From the NCBI GenBank assembly GCA_024275115.1, contig JAJRZT010000021.1, positions 26,095-90,094 of the forward strand: a stretch of DNA of 64,000 nucleotides, written 5' to 3'. Positions within the stretch are counted from its first letter, which is position 1. Each line of letters begins with the position of its first letter. Both the position numbers and the translations under genes were made by a program. The notes beneath the pieces are model-generated. The model searched no databases and had not been told where the DNA came from. It saw nothing but the letters and a program-made list of their open reading frames with translations. Of the stretch, positions 18,469 through 27,960 are shown in pieces. Source of the stretch: Gammaproteobacteria bacterium. GTDB taxonomy: Bacteria; Pseudomonadota; Gammaproteobacteria; UBA6429; Thiohalophilaceae.

Positions 18469-19674
18469 TTAATCAATCGCTTTTAGTTTACTGATACGCG
18501 GCAACAAACGAAAATCAGCCAGTGCTGCCAGTAAAGCATCCATCACACTCGCATCATCATAAACCATACGATAATATTCAAACCGCATGGTTAGCCCACT
18601 GCCTATAATAAACGACGCAAATGCAATCAGTGAACCCAAAGCCAATGTTGAAAAACCTGTAATGCCCTGCCCAAAGGTACAACCCATTGCCAACACACCG
18701 CCAATGCCCATGAGTGAAGCGCCAATAAAGTAGCGTATAAAGTCTTTTAGTGAACTAAACCATTCAAATCGTAAACTACCGGTAAATAAACCATAGATAA
18801 AAGAACCCACTATTACACCAACAAGAATGGCGACACCAAAAGTAATCAGCGACACTTCTAAAGGGTGCACAAGGTAGTAAAGCGTTTCCCCCATTGGGTT
18901 AACAAAAGTAAAAGACATAGCTCCCACACCCGGTGGTGGCGAATCCATAAAGCTCGCCGCTTCAACCGCCGCCTGCCCCAACGGACCAGCCGTTGCATAC
19001 CAGCCCGCAACCACGATTAAACCTACAATTGCGCCGCCGAGCAGGTTATCGAAGCGGTTGCGAAAATCAGTTGAGCGAAAAATAAAATACAACAGGGTTA
19101 AAATAATTAAGCCTGCAGACACAGGGTGGAACCAGCCGCTGTCGGCAACACCAAACAGGCTACCCAGCAGGGTTGTAATTTGCTGACTGTCAATATCATA
19201 TCTTTGTAAATTAATGGTAAGCGGCTCCATCCAGACATGAAAGCCATAATGATAGAAATCGGTCTTGGTCATCAGAAAAGCAAAAATACCGCCAATAAAT
19301 AATACAAACAACGACTTCATATTACCGCCACCAATACGGATCAACGTTTTATTGACACACCCCCCGGCCAGTGTCATACCCACACCAAAAATAAGCCCGC
19401 CAAGCAAATAACGTATCCAGGCAAAATTCGCAGTACGGTACGGCGGCATTGTCATACCAAGGCTGATAACACCGAATTGCTCAAGCAGTAATACACCCGT
19501 CATGGCAATCGCTATCGCTAATAGCCATGCATACATGCGTCCCTTATCATTCATATTAACCCAGTCAGAAATGGCACCCATGGTACAAAAATTGGTTTTA
19601 TGCACCACCATACCCAGAACAACGGCCAGACTAAAACCTGATAAAATGACATACCATATCGCTGCGCTTTCCAT
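18469..19674 (-). CDS. YeeE/YedE family sulfur-compound transporter
   Basis: A 401-residue integral membrane protein with about ten or more hydrophobic helices and two copies of the family's glycine-cysteine motif (GMTLAGGCVNKTLIRIGGGN and LAMGCTFGQGITGFS). In characterised relatives such as TsuA these conserved cysteines line the thiosulfate path. A third Cys motif, HKTNFCTMGAISDW, is near the N-terminus (about 25-38). The likely role is uptake of thiosulfate or another reduced sulfur species. The start is supported by ACGGGAGAAG upstream. It is a single gene, divergent from the radical-SAM gene. Confidence 0.88.
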   Translation of the reverse strand: MESAAIWYVILSGFSLAVVLGMVVHKTNFCTMGAISDWVNMNDKGRMYAWLLAIAIAMTGVLLLEQFGVISLGMTMPPYRTANFAWIRYLLGGLIFGVGMTLAGGCVNKTLIRIGGGNMKSLFVLFIGGIFAFLMTKTDFYHYGFHVWMEPLTINLQRYDIDSQQITTLLGSLFGVADSGWFHPVSAGLIILTLLYFIFRSTDFRNRFDNLLGGAIVGLIVVAGWYATAGPLGQAAVEAASFMDSPPPGVGAMSFTFVNPMGETLYYLVHPLEVSLITFGVAILVGVIVGSFIYGLFTGSLRFEWFSSLKDFIRYFIGASLMGIGGVLAMGCTFGQGITGFSTLALGSLIAFASFIIGSGLTMRFEYYRMVYDDASVMDALLAALADFRLLPRISKLKAID

Positions 19675-20019
19675 TGGCTTCTCCCGTGTAATGTTCGCTG
19701 TGTTTTTTAATTATGATTGAATGCCACCGTTTATCTTTTTTAAGCCTAGAACCTGTGTGCAGCAAACAGGTCAAGTCTTAAGCTCAAGGAAGCTTAATTA
19801 ATTTATAAACGACAATTTAATAGCTCGGAATTAACAGGATTTCTGCAAAGCAACACCCAGTTCATTAGTGACCAGGCAATACGGCCAGTAACCTCAATAA
19901 AACGAATTGCCCTAAATTAAGCCACCAACCTAAGCATTAATTTGCTAAGCTAACAGTAGTCGATAGGGCAAATTTGCCTCGATTTTACGCCACCTGATTA
20001 AAGAGCTCGGGGCTTTAGT
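19675..20019. other. Divergent intergenic region, no gene seen
   Basis: 345 bases between the YeeE gene and the radical-SAM gene. It holds an imperfect 10-bp inverted repeat (AATTGCCCTA at 19905-19914 and TAGGGCAAAT at 19964-19973) that could be an operator, but the long 49-base spacing makes this weak. No clear sigma70 promoter was found by eye, although both genes must start transcription here. Confidence 0.3.
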
Positions 20020-21507
20020 TTGACACCACACGACATTGTTTTTATTAACCCACCCTATGAGCGTATTGCTGCGGGCTATGAGTTTGTTAAACACATTACC
20101 AATAATTCCCCCTCATTGGGCTTGCTGCATTTAGCAGCCGAAGTACGGCAACAGGGTTTTAACCCGTCCATTATTGAAAGCGACATTTTTAATCTCAGCG
20201 TTAAACAGGTTGCCGCACAGGTAATTAAACAAAATCCAAAATACGTCGGCATTACCTTATTCACTGTCGGCGTCTGGGGTGCGGCTGACATTGCAAAACG
20301 AATAAAAGCCGCTCTACCTGATACCACCATTATTGTTGGTGGGCCACATATTTCCTCTATGGGCACCGAAACCATCGAGCGCTTTAGCCAGTTTGATTAT
20401 GCGGTGGACGGTGAAGGCGAAAAAGCCCTCTCCGAGCTACTTGAAGCACTCGAAAACGGTACTGATTTATTTAAGGTGCCCAGCCTGATTTACCGTGATG
20501 AATTTATGACCCGCAAAACAGCCGGTAAACCCATTAACCGAGTGCTTGACGAACTACCCTTTCCCGCATGGGATTTATTACCGGATTTTCCGAAAGCTTA
20601 CAAACCGGCTATTTATGACTTTCCGCGAGGCCCGGCTGCCACCATTGCCGCTTCACGCGGCTGTCCATTTCACTGTAAATTTTGCGACACCTCCACTTTC
20701 GGTGCCAGCGTGCGCCATTATTCACCCGCCATCGTGTTTAAAATGATGAAGCACCTCAACGACAAATACGGCGTAAGACACATTGCCTTTGTCGATGATT
20801 TATTTCTGGCCAGCAAGGTGCGGGTAAAAGAACTCTGCGAAATGATTCTTGAAGACGGCCTGAAAATGAGCTGGAGTTGCACCGCACGGGTCGATACTGT
20901 CAAACCGGATATTCTTGGGCTTATGAAACAGGCCGGCTGCTGGGAAATCAGCTTTGGTCTGGAAACCGGCTCCAATGATCTTTTAAAGAAAATGGATAAA
21001 AAAGCTGAAGTTGAAAAGTCCGAACAAGCCGTAAAATGGACCGCTGCCGCCGGTATTCGTACCAAAGGTTTATTTATGCTAGGTTTTCCAGGTGAAGATG
21101 AACACACCATTCAACAAACCAAAGACTTTATTCGTAATATCCCGATGACTATTATGAACCTGACCAAATTCACCCCCTACCCCGGCTCCCCCATTTACCG
21201 TGAAATCTACGGCACCAATATTCGCGATGACCACTGGGAAAAAATGAACGGCATGAACTTTGTCTGGGCGCCGGATGGGATCTCGGTAAAAGAACTGGAC
21301 AAACACTACCAGCAAATACTCAAAGCCTTTTATAAGCGCCCAAAAATTGGCCATTACTACCTTAAACTCACCTTGCAATACCCAAACCATTTTAGTCGTT
21401 TACTGCGCTTCGGTATTGGTTTTCTCAACGCCAAACTCGTTAGCCTGTTAAGTGGTCGTGGTGGCTTGCTGGTAAAAGAAGCCCCACATCTGGATCATAG
21501 CGATTAA
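20020..21507 (+). CDS. B12-binding radical SAM protein
   Basis: A 495-residue enzyme with an N-terminal cobalamin-binding domain (about residues 1-150; IVFINPPYER, LGLLHLAAEVRQQGF, IVGGPHISSMGTE) and a radical-SAM core with the iron-sulfur motif CPFHCKFC (Cys 215, 219, 222), followed by SFGLETGSND and LFMLGFPGEDEHTI. Relatives are methylases, ring cyclases or lipid-modifying enzymes (BchE and HpnP are examples of the same architecture), so the reaction cannot be assigned. The start must be TTG at 20020, because a stop lies at 19999 in frame and no ATG or GTG occurs near the domain start; GCTCGGGG precedes it. Confidence 0.85.
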   Translation: MTPHDIVFINPPYERIAAGYEFVKHITNNSPSLGLLHLAAEVRQQGFNPSIIESDIFNLSVKQVAAQVIKQNPKYVGITLFTVGVWGAADIAKRIKAALPDTTIIVGGPHISSMGTETIERFSQFDYAVDGEGEKALSELLEALENGTDLFKVPSLIYRDEFMTRKTAGKPINRVLDELPFPAWDLLPDFPKAYKPAIYDFPRGPAATIAASRGCPFHCKFCDTSTFGASVRHYSPAIVFKMMKHLNDKYGVRHIAFVDDLFLASKVRVKELCEMILEDGLKMSWSCTARVDTVKPDILGLMKQAGCWEISFGLETGSNDLLKKMDKKAEVEKSEQAVKWTAAAGIRTKGLFMLGFPGEDEHTIQQTKDFIRNIPMTIMNLTKFTPYPGSPIYREIYGTNIRDDHWEKMNGMNFVWAPDGISVKELDKHYQQILKAFYKRPKIGHYYLKLTLQYPNHFSRLLRFGIGFLNAKLVSLLSGRGGLLVKEAPHLDHSD

Positions 21508-21544
21508 CCCTGCCTTGCCCCGCTTTTCTTCATAATATAAAGCA

Positions 21545-21572
21545 TTGTAATACGGCCACCAACCGCTACAAT
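21545..21572 (+). promoter_or_regulatory. Putative sigma70 promoter for trkAH
   Basis: TTGTAA (21545-21550) and TACAAT (21567-21572) with a 16-base spacer, in the 121-base gap before trkA; the implied leader is about 50 bases. Each box has one or two mismatches to consensus. Called by eye only. Confidence 0.4.
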
Positions 21573-21628
21573 ACGCTTACAAGAACAATATTAAAGAGTC
21601 GCTAAACGGCTCCATAAAACTATAAACT

Positions 21629-23005
21629 ATGAAAATTATTATTTTAGGTGCCGGGCAAGTTGGAAGTTCGCTGGCTGAAAACCTGGTTAGCGAAGACAAT
21701 GACATCACCATTGTCGACACCAACGAAGCGCAACTACGCAACCTGCAAGATCGACTTGATTTACGTACCGTGCATGGTCTTGCCTCACACCCGGATGTGC
21801 TGCGCAATGCTGGTGCCGAAGATGCCGACATGATGATTGCCGTCACCGACAGCGATGAAACCAACCTGGTCGCCTGTCAAATAGCTTATACTTTATTTCA
21901 CACCCCCACAAAAATTGCCCGAATCCGTGGCATGGGTTACTTAAAAGAAAGTGAAAAACTTTTTACTCAGGACGCTTTCCCGGTTGATGTGTCCATTAGC
22001 CCCGAACAAATTATTACCGATAATATTTACCGTTTAATTAAACACCCCGGCTCATTACAGGTGCTCGACTTTGCCGAAGGCCAGGTACAAATGGTGGGTG
22101 TAAAAGCCTTTTATGGCGGCACATTAGTTGGCCGTGAGTTGCGTGCACTGCGCGAACATATACCCAACGTCGATACCCGGGTTGCCGCTATTTACCGGCG
22201 CGGCCATGCCATCATCCCCGAAGGCCATACCGTTATTGAAGCCGACGATGAAGTATTTTTTATCGCCGCCACAAAAGATATTCGTGCCGTAATGAGTGAA
22301 TTGCGCCGGGTAGACAGCCCTTACAAACGTATTATGATTGTTGGCGGTGGCAATATCGGCCGCCGTGTTGCCGCATCACTTGAGAAGGATTATAGCGTTA
22401 AGCTAATCGACCACAACCCTATCCGCAGTGAAGAAATTGCCAATGAACTGGACAACACGCTGGTTATTCTGGGTGATGCGGCCGATGAAGAGCTGTTACA
22501 GGAAGAAGGCATTGAAAAAGTGGATGTGTTTTGCGCCTTAACCAACGATGACGAAGCCAATATTCTTTCGTCAATGCTGGCCAAGAGCATGGGCGCACGT
22601 AAAGTAATGACCTTAATCAACCGCGCAGCCTATGTTGATCTTATTCAAAGTGGCAACATCGATATTGCGATTTCACCGCAACAGGCCACCATTGGCAGTT
22701 TGTTAACCCATATTCGCCGCGGTGACGTTGTAAAAGTGCATTCCTTACGCCGCGGTGCAGCAGAAGCCATTGAAGCGATTGCACACGGTGAAGAAAGCTC
22801 ATCTAAAGTGGTTGGCAAAGCCATCGAAGATATAAAGCTGCCACCCGGCACCACCATTGGCGCGATTGTTCGCGGCAAAGAAGTTATCATTGCGCACCAC
22901 GACACCGTTATTCAATCCGAAGATCATGTTATTCTGTTTCTGGTTGATAAAAAATTCATTCCTGTTGTCGAGCGCTTATTCCAGGTCGGCATTACCTTTA
23001 TCTAA
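21629..23005 (+). CDS. trkA: Trk potassium uptake system NAD-binding protein TrkA
   Basis: Cytoplasmic gating subunit of the Trk potassium channel, 458 residues. Two RCK units in tandem, each with a nucleotide-binding Rossmann motif: [13 protein letters not shown] (residues 6-18) and [13 protein letters not shown] (about 239-251), each followed by an RCK_C domain. It binds NAD(H) and ATP and controls the TrkH pore. trkH begins 16 bases downstream, so the two are co-transcribed. Length is exactly that of the family. Confidence 0.97.
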   Translation: MKIIILGAGQVGSSLAENLVSEDNDITIVDTNEAQLRNLQDRLDLRTVHGLASHPDVLRNAGAEDADMMIAVTDSDETNLVACQIAYTLFHTPTKIARIRGMGYLKESEKLFTQDAFPVDVSISPEQIITDNIYRLIKHPGSLQVLDFAEGQVQMVGVKAFYGGTLVGRELRALREHIPNVDTRVAAIYRRGHAIIPEGHTVIEADDEVFFIAATKDIRAVMSELRRVDSPYKRIMIVGGGNIGRRVAASLEKDYSVKLIDHNPIRSEEIANELDNTLVILGDAADEELLQEEGIEKVDVFCALTNDDEANILSSMLAKSMGARKVMTLINRAAYVDLIQSGNIDIAISPQQATIGSLLTHIRRGDVVKVHSLRRGAAEAIEAIAHGEESSSKVVGKAIEDIKLPPGTTIGAIVRGKEVIIAHHDTVIQSEDHVILFLVDKKFIPVVERLFQVGITFI

Positions 23006-23021
23006 AGATTAATAAAATACG

Positions 23022-24476
23022 ATGCAATTTTTTGCTATACAAAGAATTATTGGCTTGTTGTTAGTGATCTTCAGTATCACCCAACTCCCCCCGGTTATTG
23101 TTTCTTTAATTTATAACGATGGTGCCCTTAATGCTTTCCTCGTTACTTTTTTTGTAACCATTGCCACAGGTGCTGCTCTTTGGCTGCCTGTTTATAAATC
23201 ACGAAAAGAACTGCGCTTACGTGATGGCTTTATTGTCGTGGTTGCCTTCTGGACGGTGCTGGGTTTATTTGGCTCATTACCACTCATACTTTCAGAACAC
23301 GTTACTATATCCATTACTGATTCTATTTTTGAATCCATCTCTGGGTTAACCACAACTGGCGCCACCGTTATTACCAACATTGAATCGCTGCCAAAATCCA
23401 TACTCTATTATCGACAGCAATTACAATGGTTGGGCGGTATGGGTATTGTTGTTTTAGCGGTTGCCATTATGCCAATGCTCGGCATTGGTGGTATGCAACT
23501 GTACCGTGCAGAAACACCAGGGCCCATGAAAGACAGTAAACTCACACCTCGTTTAACTGAAACAGCAAAAGCACTCTGGTATATCTACCTTACACTTACC
23601 ATCCTCTGCGCACTTGGCTACTGGGCTGCGGGTATGACTGTTTTTGATGCGATTGCTCACAGCTTTTCTACTGTTTCCATTGGTGGCTTTTCAACACATG
23701 ACAACAGCATGGCCTACTTTATTGACAAACCTTTAATTGAAGTAACCGCCATTATCTTTATGTTTATTTCCGGCATTAACTTTGCTCTGCATTTTACTTC
23801 ATGGCGAAGTCGCAGCATTAAAGCCTATTTAATGGATGCAGAATTTAAAACTTACCTTTCACTTATGCTTATTGCCATTGTGATCGCAACAAGTTATTTA
23901 TTTTATACCAATCATTTTCCAACAACCAATCAAACGATTTTAAACAGTGTTTTTCAGGTTGTATCCATCGGCACAACCACGGGCTTCACCACACAGGAAT
24001 ACCATTTATGGCCCGGCTTCCTGCCTATTATGTTACTGTTTCTAAGTTTTGTGGGTGGCTGTGCAGGTTCAACCGGTGGCGGAATGAAAGTTATTCGATT
24101 CCTGCTTTTATTTAAGCAGGGCAAGCGCGAAATCATGCGTGTTATTCACCCGAATGCCATACTCACTATTAAAATAGGTGGCAAGCCGTTACAAACCCGC
24201 GTTATCGAATCCGTATGGGGGTTTTTCTCTGTCTATGTTGCTGTCTTCAGCATTATGCTTTTAGCGTTGATGGCATTAGGGCTGGATCAAGTCACCGCCT
24301 TTTCTGCTGTTGCCGCCTGCCTGAATAACCTTGGCCCCGGGCTTAATGAAGTAGCTCTTAACTATGCCAGCCTGGATGACAGTGTTAAATGGATACTTTG
24401 CTTTGCCATGCTACTAGGGCGGTTAGAAATCTTTACCCTGCTAGTATTGTTAACCCCTGCATTCTGGAGACGTTAA
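23022..24476 (+). CDS. trkH: Trk potassium uptake membrane protein TrkH
   Basis: Potassium-conducting membrane subunit, 484 residues, with four pore-loop repeats recognisable as SISGLTTTGATVI, STVSIGGFSTHD, VSIGTTTGFTTQEY and AACLNNLGPGL, and the conserved CAGSTGGGMKVIR segment before the last domain. Many transmembrane helices, no signal cleavage. Follows trkA and depends on it for regulation; the operon ends here, facing a leftward lipoprotein gene. Confidence 0.96.
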   Translation: MQFFAIQRIIGLLLVIFSITQLPPVIVSLIYNDGALNAFLVTFFVTIATGAALWLPVYKSRKELRLRDGFIVVVAFWTVLGLFGSLPLILSEHVTISITDSIFESISGLTTTGATVITNIESLPKSILYYRQQLQWLGGMGIVVLAVAIMPMLGIGGMQLYRAETPGPMKDSKLTPRLTETAKALWYIYLTLTILCALGYWAAGMTVFDAIAHSFSTVSIGGFSTHDNSMAYFIDKPLIEVTAIIFMFISGINFALHFTSWRSRSIKAYLMDAEFKTYLSLMLIAIVIATSYLFYTNHFPTTNQTILNSVFQVVSIGTTTGFTTQEYHLWPGFLPIMLLFLSFVGGCAGSTGGGMKVIRFLLLFKQGKREIMRVIHPNAILTIKIGGKPLQTRVIESVWGFFSVYVAVFSIMLLALMALGLDQVTAFSAVAACLNNLGPGLNEVALNYASLDDSVKWILCFAMLLGRLEIFTLLVLLTPAFWRR

Positions 24477-24559
24477 TTTGCGGAACTGGCAACATACGCA
24501 AACATCATAAATGCTCCCCATCATAAGGGCACGTCTTTTTAAAGTTACCTTATTCGAAC

Positions 24560-24949
24560 TTACAGACTGCTCAACTGTGAATTAATACGCTGCTCCAGGT
24601 TTTTAATCCAGTTGTTATAACTGCGGTGGATATTTGTACCGTCATAATTTAAGCCCGCACTGTCTTTATAGTCAATACTAAACTTCTTTTTATCGTATTT
24701 AATTTCTACTTTTGCCATATGGTTACGCACAAAAATTGTTGCAATAATTAAACCAGGTTTAACTGGTTTCATACCCCAACCAATGCTTTGCCCTGCACGT
24801 ATAATTGCTTTCTTTACATCTTTTTCAGTATATTGACCCGATGCCATCACCGGTGCTTCGCTAACCGTTCGTATAGGGTTTGCACGGCAACCAATCATGG
24901 TAACCACTAAAATAGTAAGAATGAGTGCTGAAATCTTTTTAAGTGACAT
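24560..24949 (-). CDS. Small lipoprotein of unknown function
   Basis: A 129-residue protein with a lipoprotein signal (hydrophobic LILTILVVTMIGC, lipobox Cys at residue 21) and a compact lysine-rich domain (FVRNHMAKVEIKYDKKKFSI). I do not recognise a named family, though small exported proteins of similar shape occur widely in proteobacteria. It stands alone, convergent with trkH and divergent from the GT2-DUF218 gene. Start chosen for the signal peptide and the AAGGAAAA upstream. Confidence 0.7.
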   Translation of the reverse strand: MSLKKISALILTILVVTMIGCRANPIRTVSEAPVMASGQYTEKDVKKAIIRAGQSIGWGMKPVKPGLIIATIFVRNHMAKVEIKYDKKKFSIDYKDSAGLNYDGTNIHRSYNNWIKNLEQRINSQLSSL

Positions 24950-25110
24950 AATTTTTCCTTAAATATTCAATGTTTTAATATTATTCTCAGGCCTTTACCT
25001 TATAATAACGCCTGACACTTATAAGCGTCAATTTCCAATGACTGTAGCGTATTTCGCTTTCAAAATACAATTAAAAATAGACGTAAATTTAACCATATAT
25101 AACTTAGCCA

Positions 25111-26532
25111 ATGAGAACAACCATGCAAATTGCTGTCGTTATCCCGGCATTCAACGAACAACGCAGTATTGTTGATGTTGCCACGCGCGCCTTACAGCAA
25201 GCCGACCACGTTATTGTTGTTGACGATGGCTCAAGCGATCAAACCCTTGCTCTCGCACAAGGCTTACAAAAAACCCACAGTAAACTGGTTGTATTAGCGA
25301 ATGGGCAAAATAGGGGTAAAGCCGCCACGCTCTGGGCAGGCATGCAATATGCAGAAAAACTGAAGGTCGATGCCGTCATTACACTTGATGGTGACGGCCA
25401 GCACTGCCCCGAAGATATTCCACGCTTTATACAAACAGCCCAACAGCAGCCTCAAACCATTATTATTGGTGCCCGGCTGGCCGATAAAAGTGCGATACCT
25501 GCAAAACGTTATTATGCCAATAAGTTTGCCAACTTCTGGCTGTCATGGGCTGCCGGCTATGTGATTGATGACAGCCAGTCGGGCTTTCGTCTATACCCGA
25601 GTAAACTTATCAGGCAATTAACACCCGATATTCAGCGCTCTAAAAGTTTTGTCTTTGAAAGTGAAATCCTCATCAGTGCCGCCAAATTAAACATTACAAG
25701 CATTCCGATAAAAATAGAAGCCATTTACAATGCCGATGCCCGACCCTCTCACTTTCGTGGTGTTACCGACATTCTTTTAATTACCCGAATGGTAGCATGG
25801 TCACTGTTTAGTCGTGGTATGCATCCATTGGGGCTATTTAATATTACCGTTATGCATGCACTGAAAGGTAAACACTCCAAAGCCATCGGAGCAGACGGCT
25901 TTGCAATGCTACTGCTTTCCACTCTTATTATTTTACTCACCGGCGGATTGAGTTATCTTTATTTTTTATATAAAACACTCCGTATGGCAAAGAACGCACC
26001 CAGCTATGTCAGCGACACAGAAATTTTGTTATTACCAGGCATGCGGCTTAAAAAAAATAACGTAAATAAACTCTACCAGCAACGTCTGGATAAAGCAGAA
26101 GAACTACTCAGCAGCCAACCTGACTTAAAAATTATTATTCTCGGCGGTTTAACCGGCAATGCCAGCATTACCGAGGCCCAGGCCGGTAAAAATTATTTAA
26201 CGAATAAAAATATTACATCTGACCGTATTATTACAGAACACCAGTCACGCCATACACTGGAAAATTTAAAATATTCTAAAGAACTTATTAATGAAATGAG
26301 AATTACAAAAATAGCCTTGCTAACCAACCGTTTTCATTTGTACCGCGCATTAACACTGGCACGTGGCTTTAAACTCTACGCCAAACCCTGTGCGGCCAAA
26401 AATATTTTCTTATACAAGCCTGGCAATATACTAAGAGTTTTAACCGAAGCCTTTTTTAATCACTGGTATACTGTTGGGAAAGCCTATGCCTTTACAACAA
26501 AAAATAAAAAAATGATAAACCGTATCAGCTAA
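25111..26532 (+). CDS. Fusion of GT2 glycosyltransferase and DUF218 (ElyC/SanA-like) domain
   Basis: A 473-residue protein. Residues about 6-215 form a family-2 glycosyltransferase of the dolichyl-phosphate-mannose-synthase/polyprenyl type (VVIPAFNEQ, VVDDGSSDQT, TLDGDGQH with the metal-binding acidic motif, DDSQSGFRLYP). A strong membrane helix sits at about 266-290, then a DUF218 domain (LLLPGMRLKKN ... RLDKAEELL ... IILGG ... ALLTNRFHLYRA). DUF218 proteins such as ElyC and SanA act at the envelope on undecaprenyl-linked or peptidoglycan precursors, so the fusion suggests a lipid-linked sugar pathway; this is inference. An alternative start is ATG 25123. It may be co-transcribed with the next two genes. 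Confidence 0.82.
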   Translation: MRTTMQIAVVIPAFNEQRSIVDVATRALQQADHVIVVDDGSSDQTLALAQGLQKTHSKLVVLANGQNRGKAATLWAGMQYAEKLKVDAVITLDGDGQHCPEDIPRFIQTAQQQPQTIIIGARLADKSAIPAKRYYANKFANFWLSWAAGYVIDDSQSGFRLYPSKLIRQLTPDIQRSKSFVFESEILISAAKLNITSIPIKIEAIYNADARPSHFRGVTDILLITRMVAWSLFSRGMHPLGLFNITVMHALKGKHSKAIGADGFAMLLLSTLIILLTGGLSYLYFLYKTLRMAKNAPSYVSDTEILLLPGMRLKKNNVNKLYQQRLDKAEELLSSQPDLKIIILGGLTGNASITEAQAGKNYLTNKNITSDRIITEHQSRHTLENLKYSKELINEMRITKIALLTNRFHLYRALTLARGFKLYAKPCAAKNIFLYKPGNILRVLTEAFFNHWYTVGKAYAFTTKNKKMINRIS

Positions 26533-26568
26533 TTAATAAACGTAAATAGAAATATTAGGGGGACAACA

Positions 26569-27960
26569 ATGAATAATAATACACCAGTAAAACCATCACC
26601 TTTTACGCAACAACAACTCGATGCCTACCGCCGCCAGGGCGACCCACTGGCAGATGAAGTGATTGATGCCTTTGCGGCCCAATATGGCGCATCGATTCAG
26701 GAACTGGCAGAAAAACTCCAGAATATTATTAGAATGCCAACCGAAGACGATATGCTGAGTATTATTAATCGTATTTTCCCGGATGATGAAAATATTCGAA
26801 ATGCCCTTGAAAAATATTTTACCCAGGCTACCTCATTACCTGACTGGGTCGATGCAGATAAATTAAATTTAGGTGGCCAGGTTTTTCAGGATCATTTATT
26901 CAGTGGTTTTATGGTGCTCGGCTGCTCCAGTTTACCCATTTGCTATGTATGCCGACCCGATGTAAAAGTATTAAGTTTTACAAGACGCTTAATCGACGAC
27001 GCACCAAGACGGCTGGTCGAAACATCACAAATGGTAACCGATGTAATGAGCACCGGCGGTCTTACCATCAAGGATGGCCGATTAGCCGGTAAAGGGGTAC
27101 AGTCCATTTTAAAAATACGCTTAATCCATGCATCAATTCGCCACTTACTATTACAAAAGGAAAAATTATTAGCCGCCCACCCGCACGCAAATGATATTGA
27201 CCCTAAAAATTTCCTGCTAGCCTATGTGTACGACTCCATTAAGGATCAATGCCACTGGTATGGTGACGCTAAACCGGATGCATGGAACGAAGAAAAAGAT
27301 GGCATCCCCATTAATAAAGAAGCTCTTGCTGAAACCCTGCTGACCTTTTCATTTTTAATTTTACGCGGTTTACACAAAATTGGTGTACATCTTAATGCAA
27401 ACCAGCAAAACGCCTATTTGCATAGCTGGAATATTGCCGGTTATATTCTCGGCGTCGATGAAAAATTTTTGCAGCACTTTAATAATTTCAAAAATACTGA
27501 AGTTATTTATGAACAAATACTTCAACGCCGCTTTGGCTCAACAAAAGACGGCATTTTATTACAACAATCTCTACTGGAAGTTTTTTCTGACAATGCTGCA
27601 CGCCTTATTCCTTTCGGTCGCATTTTACATGTGCGCCGTTTGGCAAGGCTGGTTACTTCCAAATTAATATCTGAAGAATGCTACACGGCTCTCGGTTTAA
27701 AACTTAGCCTTTATGATAAATTTATACGTATGTTTGTATGGATGGGCGTTCGTACATTCGGCTGGTTTGTAAACCATGGTTGGCTACGCCCCATCGCCGA
27801 TTATATGTTTGGCCGTATTGCTCAATCTTTATGGGACTGGCGAGCCGACTTTTCTGAGCAGCAAACTAAACAAAGTCATGATAAACATGGCATTTGTAAC
27901 CCGCTCGTTATCCCGCGCCACTTAATTAAAACAAGCCACTTATCAACTTCAAAAAAATAA
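26569..27960 (+). CDS. MpaB/latex-clearing-protein family haem oxygenase (DUF2236)
   Basis: A 463-residue protein of the MpaB/Lcp (DUF2236) oxygenase superfamily. The family's helical core is recognisable from LFSGFMVLGCSSLPICY to the conserved RLIHASIRHLL (about residues 184-194), which holds the Arg and His positions used for b-type haem in Lcp rubber oxygenase. The N-terminal 100 residues are a helical extension. No signal peptide is seen, so it is probably cytoplasmic or membrane-peripheral. Lcp cleaves polyisoprene and fungal MpaB cleaves a farnesyl chain oxidatively; the substrate here is unknown but an isoprenoid or lipid is plausible. SD AGGGGG precedes the ATG. Its stop overlaps the next start (TAATG). 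Confidence 0.8.
   Translation: MNNNTPVKPSPFTQQQLDAYRRQGDPLADEVIDAFAAQYGASIQELAEKLQNIIRMPTEDDMLSIINRIFPDDENIRNALEKYFTQATSLPDWVDADKLNLGGQVFQDHLFSGFMVLGCSSLPICYVCRPDVKVLSFTRRLIDDAPRRLVETSQMVTDVMSTGGLTIKDGRLAGKGVQSILKIRLIHASIRHLLLQKEKLLAAHPHANDIDPKNFLLAYVYDSIKDQCHWYGDAKPDAWNEEKDGIPINKEALAETLLTFSFLILRGLHKIGVHLNANQQNAYLHSWNIAGYILGVDEKFLQHFNNFKNTEVIYEQILQRRFGSTKDGILLQQSLLEVFSDNAARLIPFGRILHVRRLARLVTSKLISEECYTALGLKLSLYDKFIRMFVWMGVRTFGWFVNHGWLRPIADYMFGRIAQSLWDWRADFSEQQTKQSHDKHGICNPLVIPRHLIKTSHLSTSKK

Noticed and set aside
19905..19973. Inverted repeat AATTGCCCTA/TAGGGCAAAT as an operator
   Set aside because: Imperfect and 49 bases apart; such pairs are expected by chance in AT-rich intergenic DNA, so it is only mentioned in the intergenic entry.
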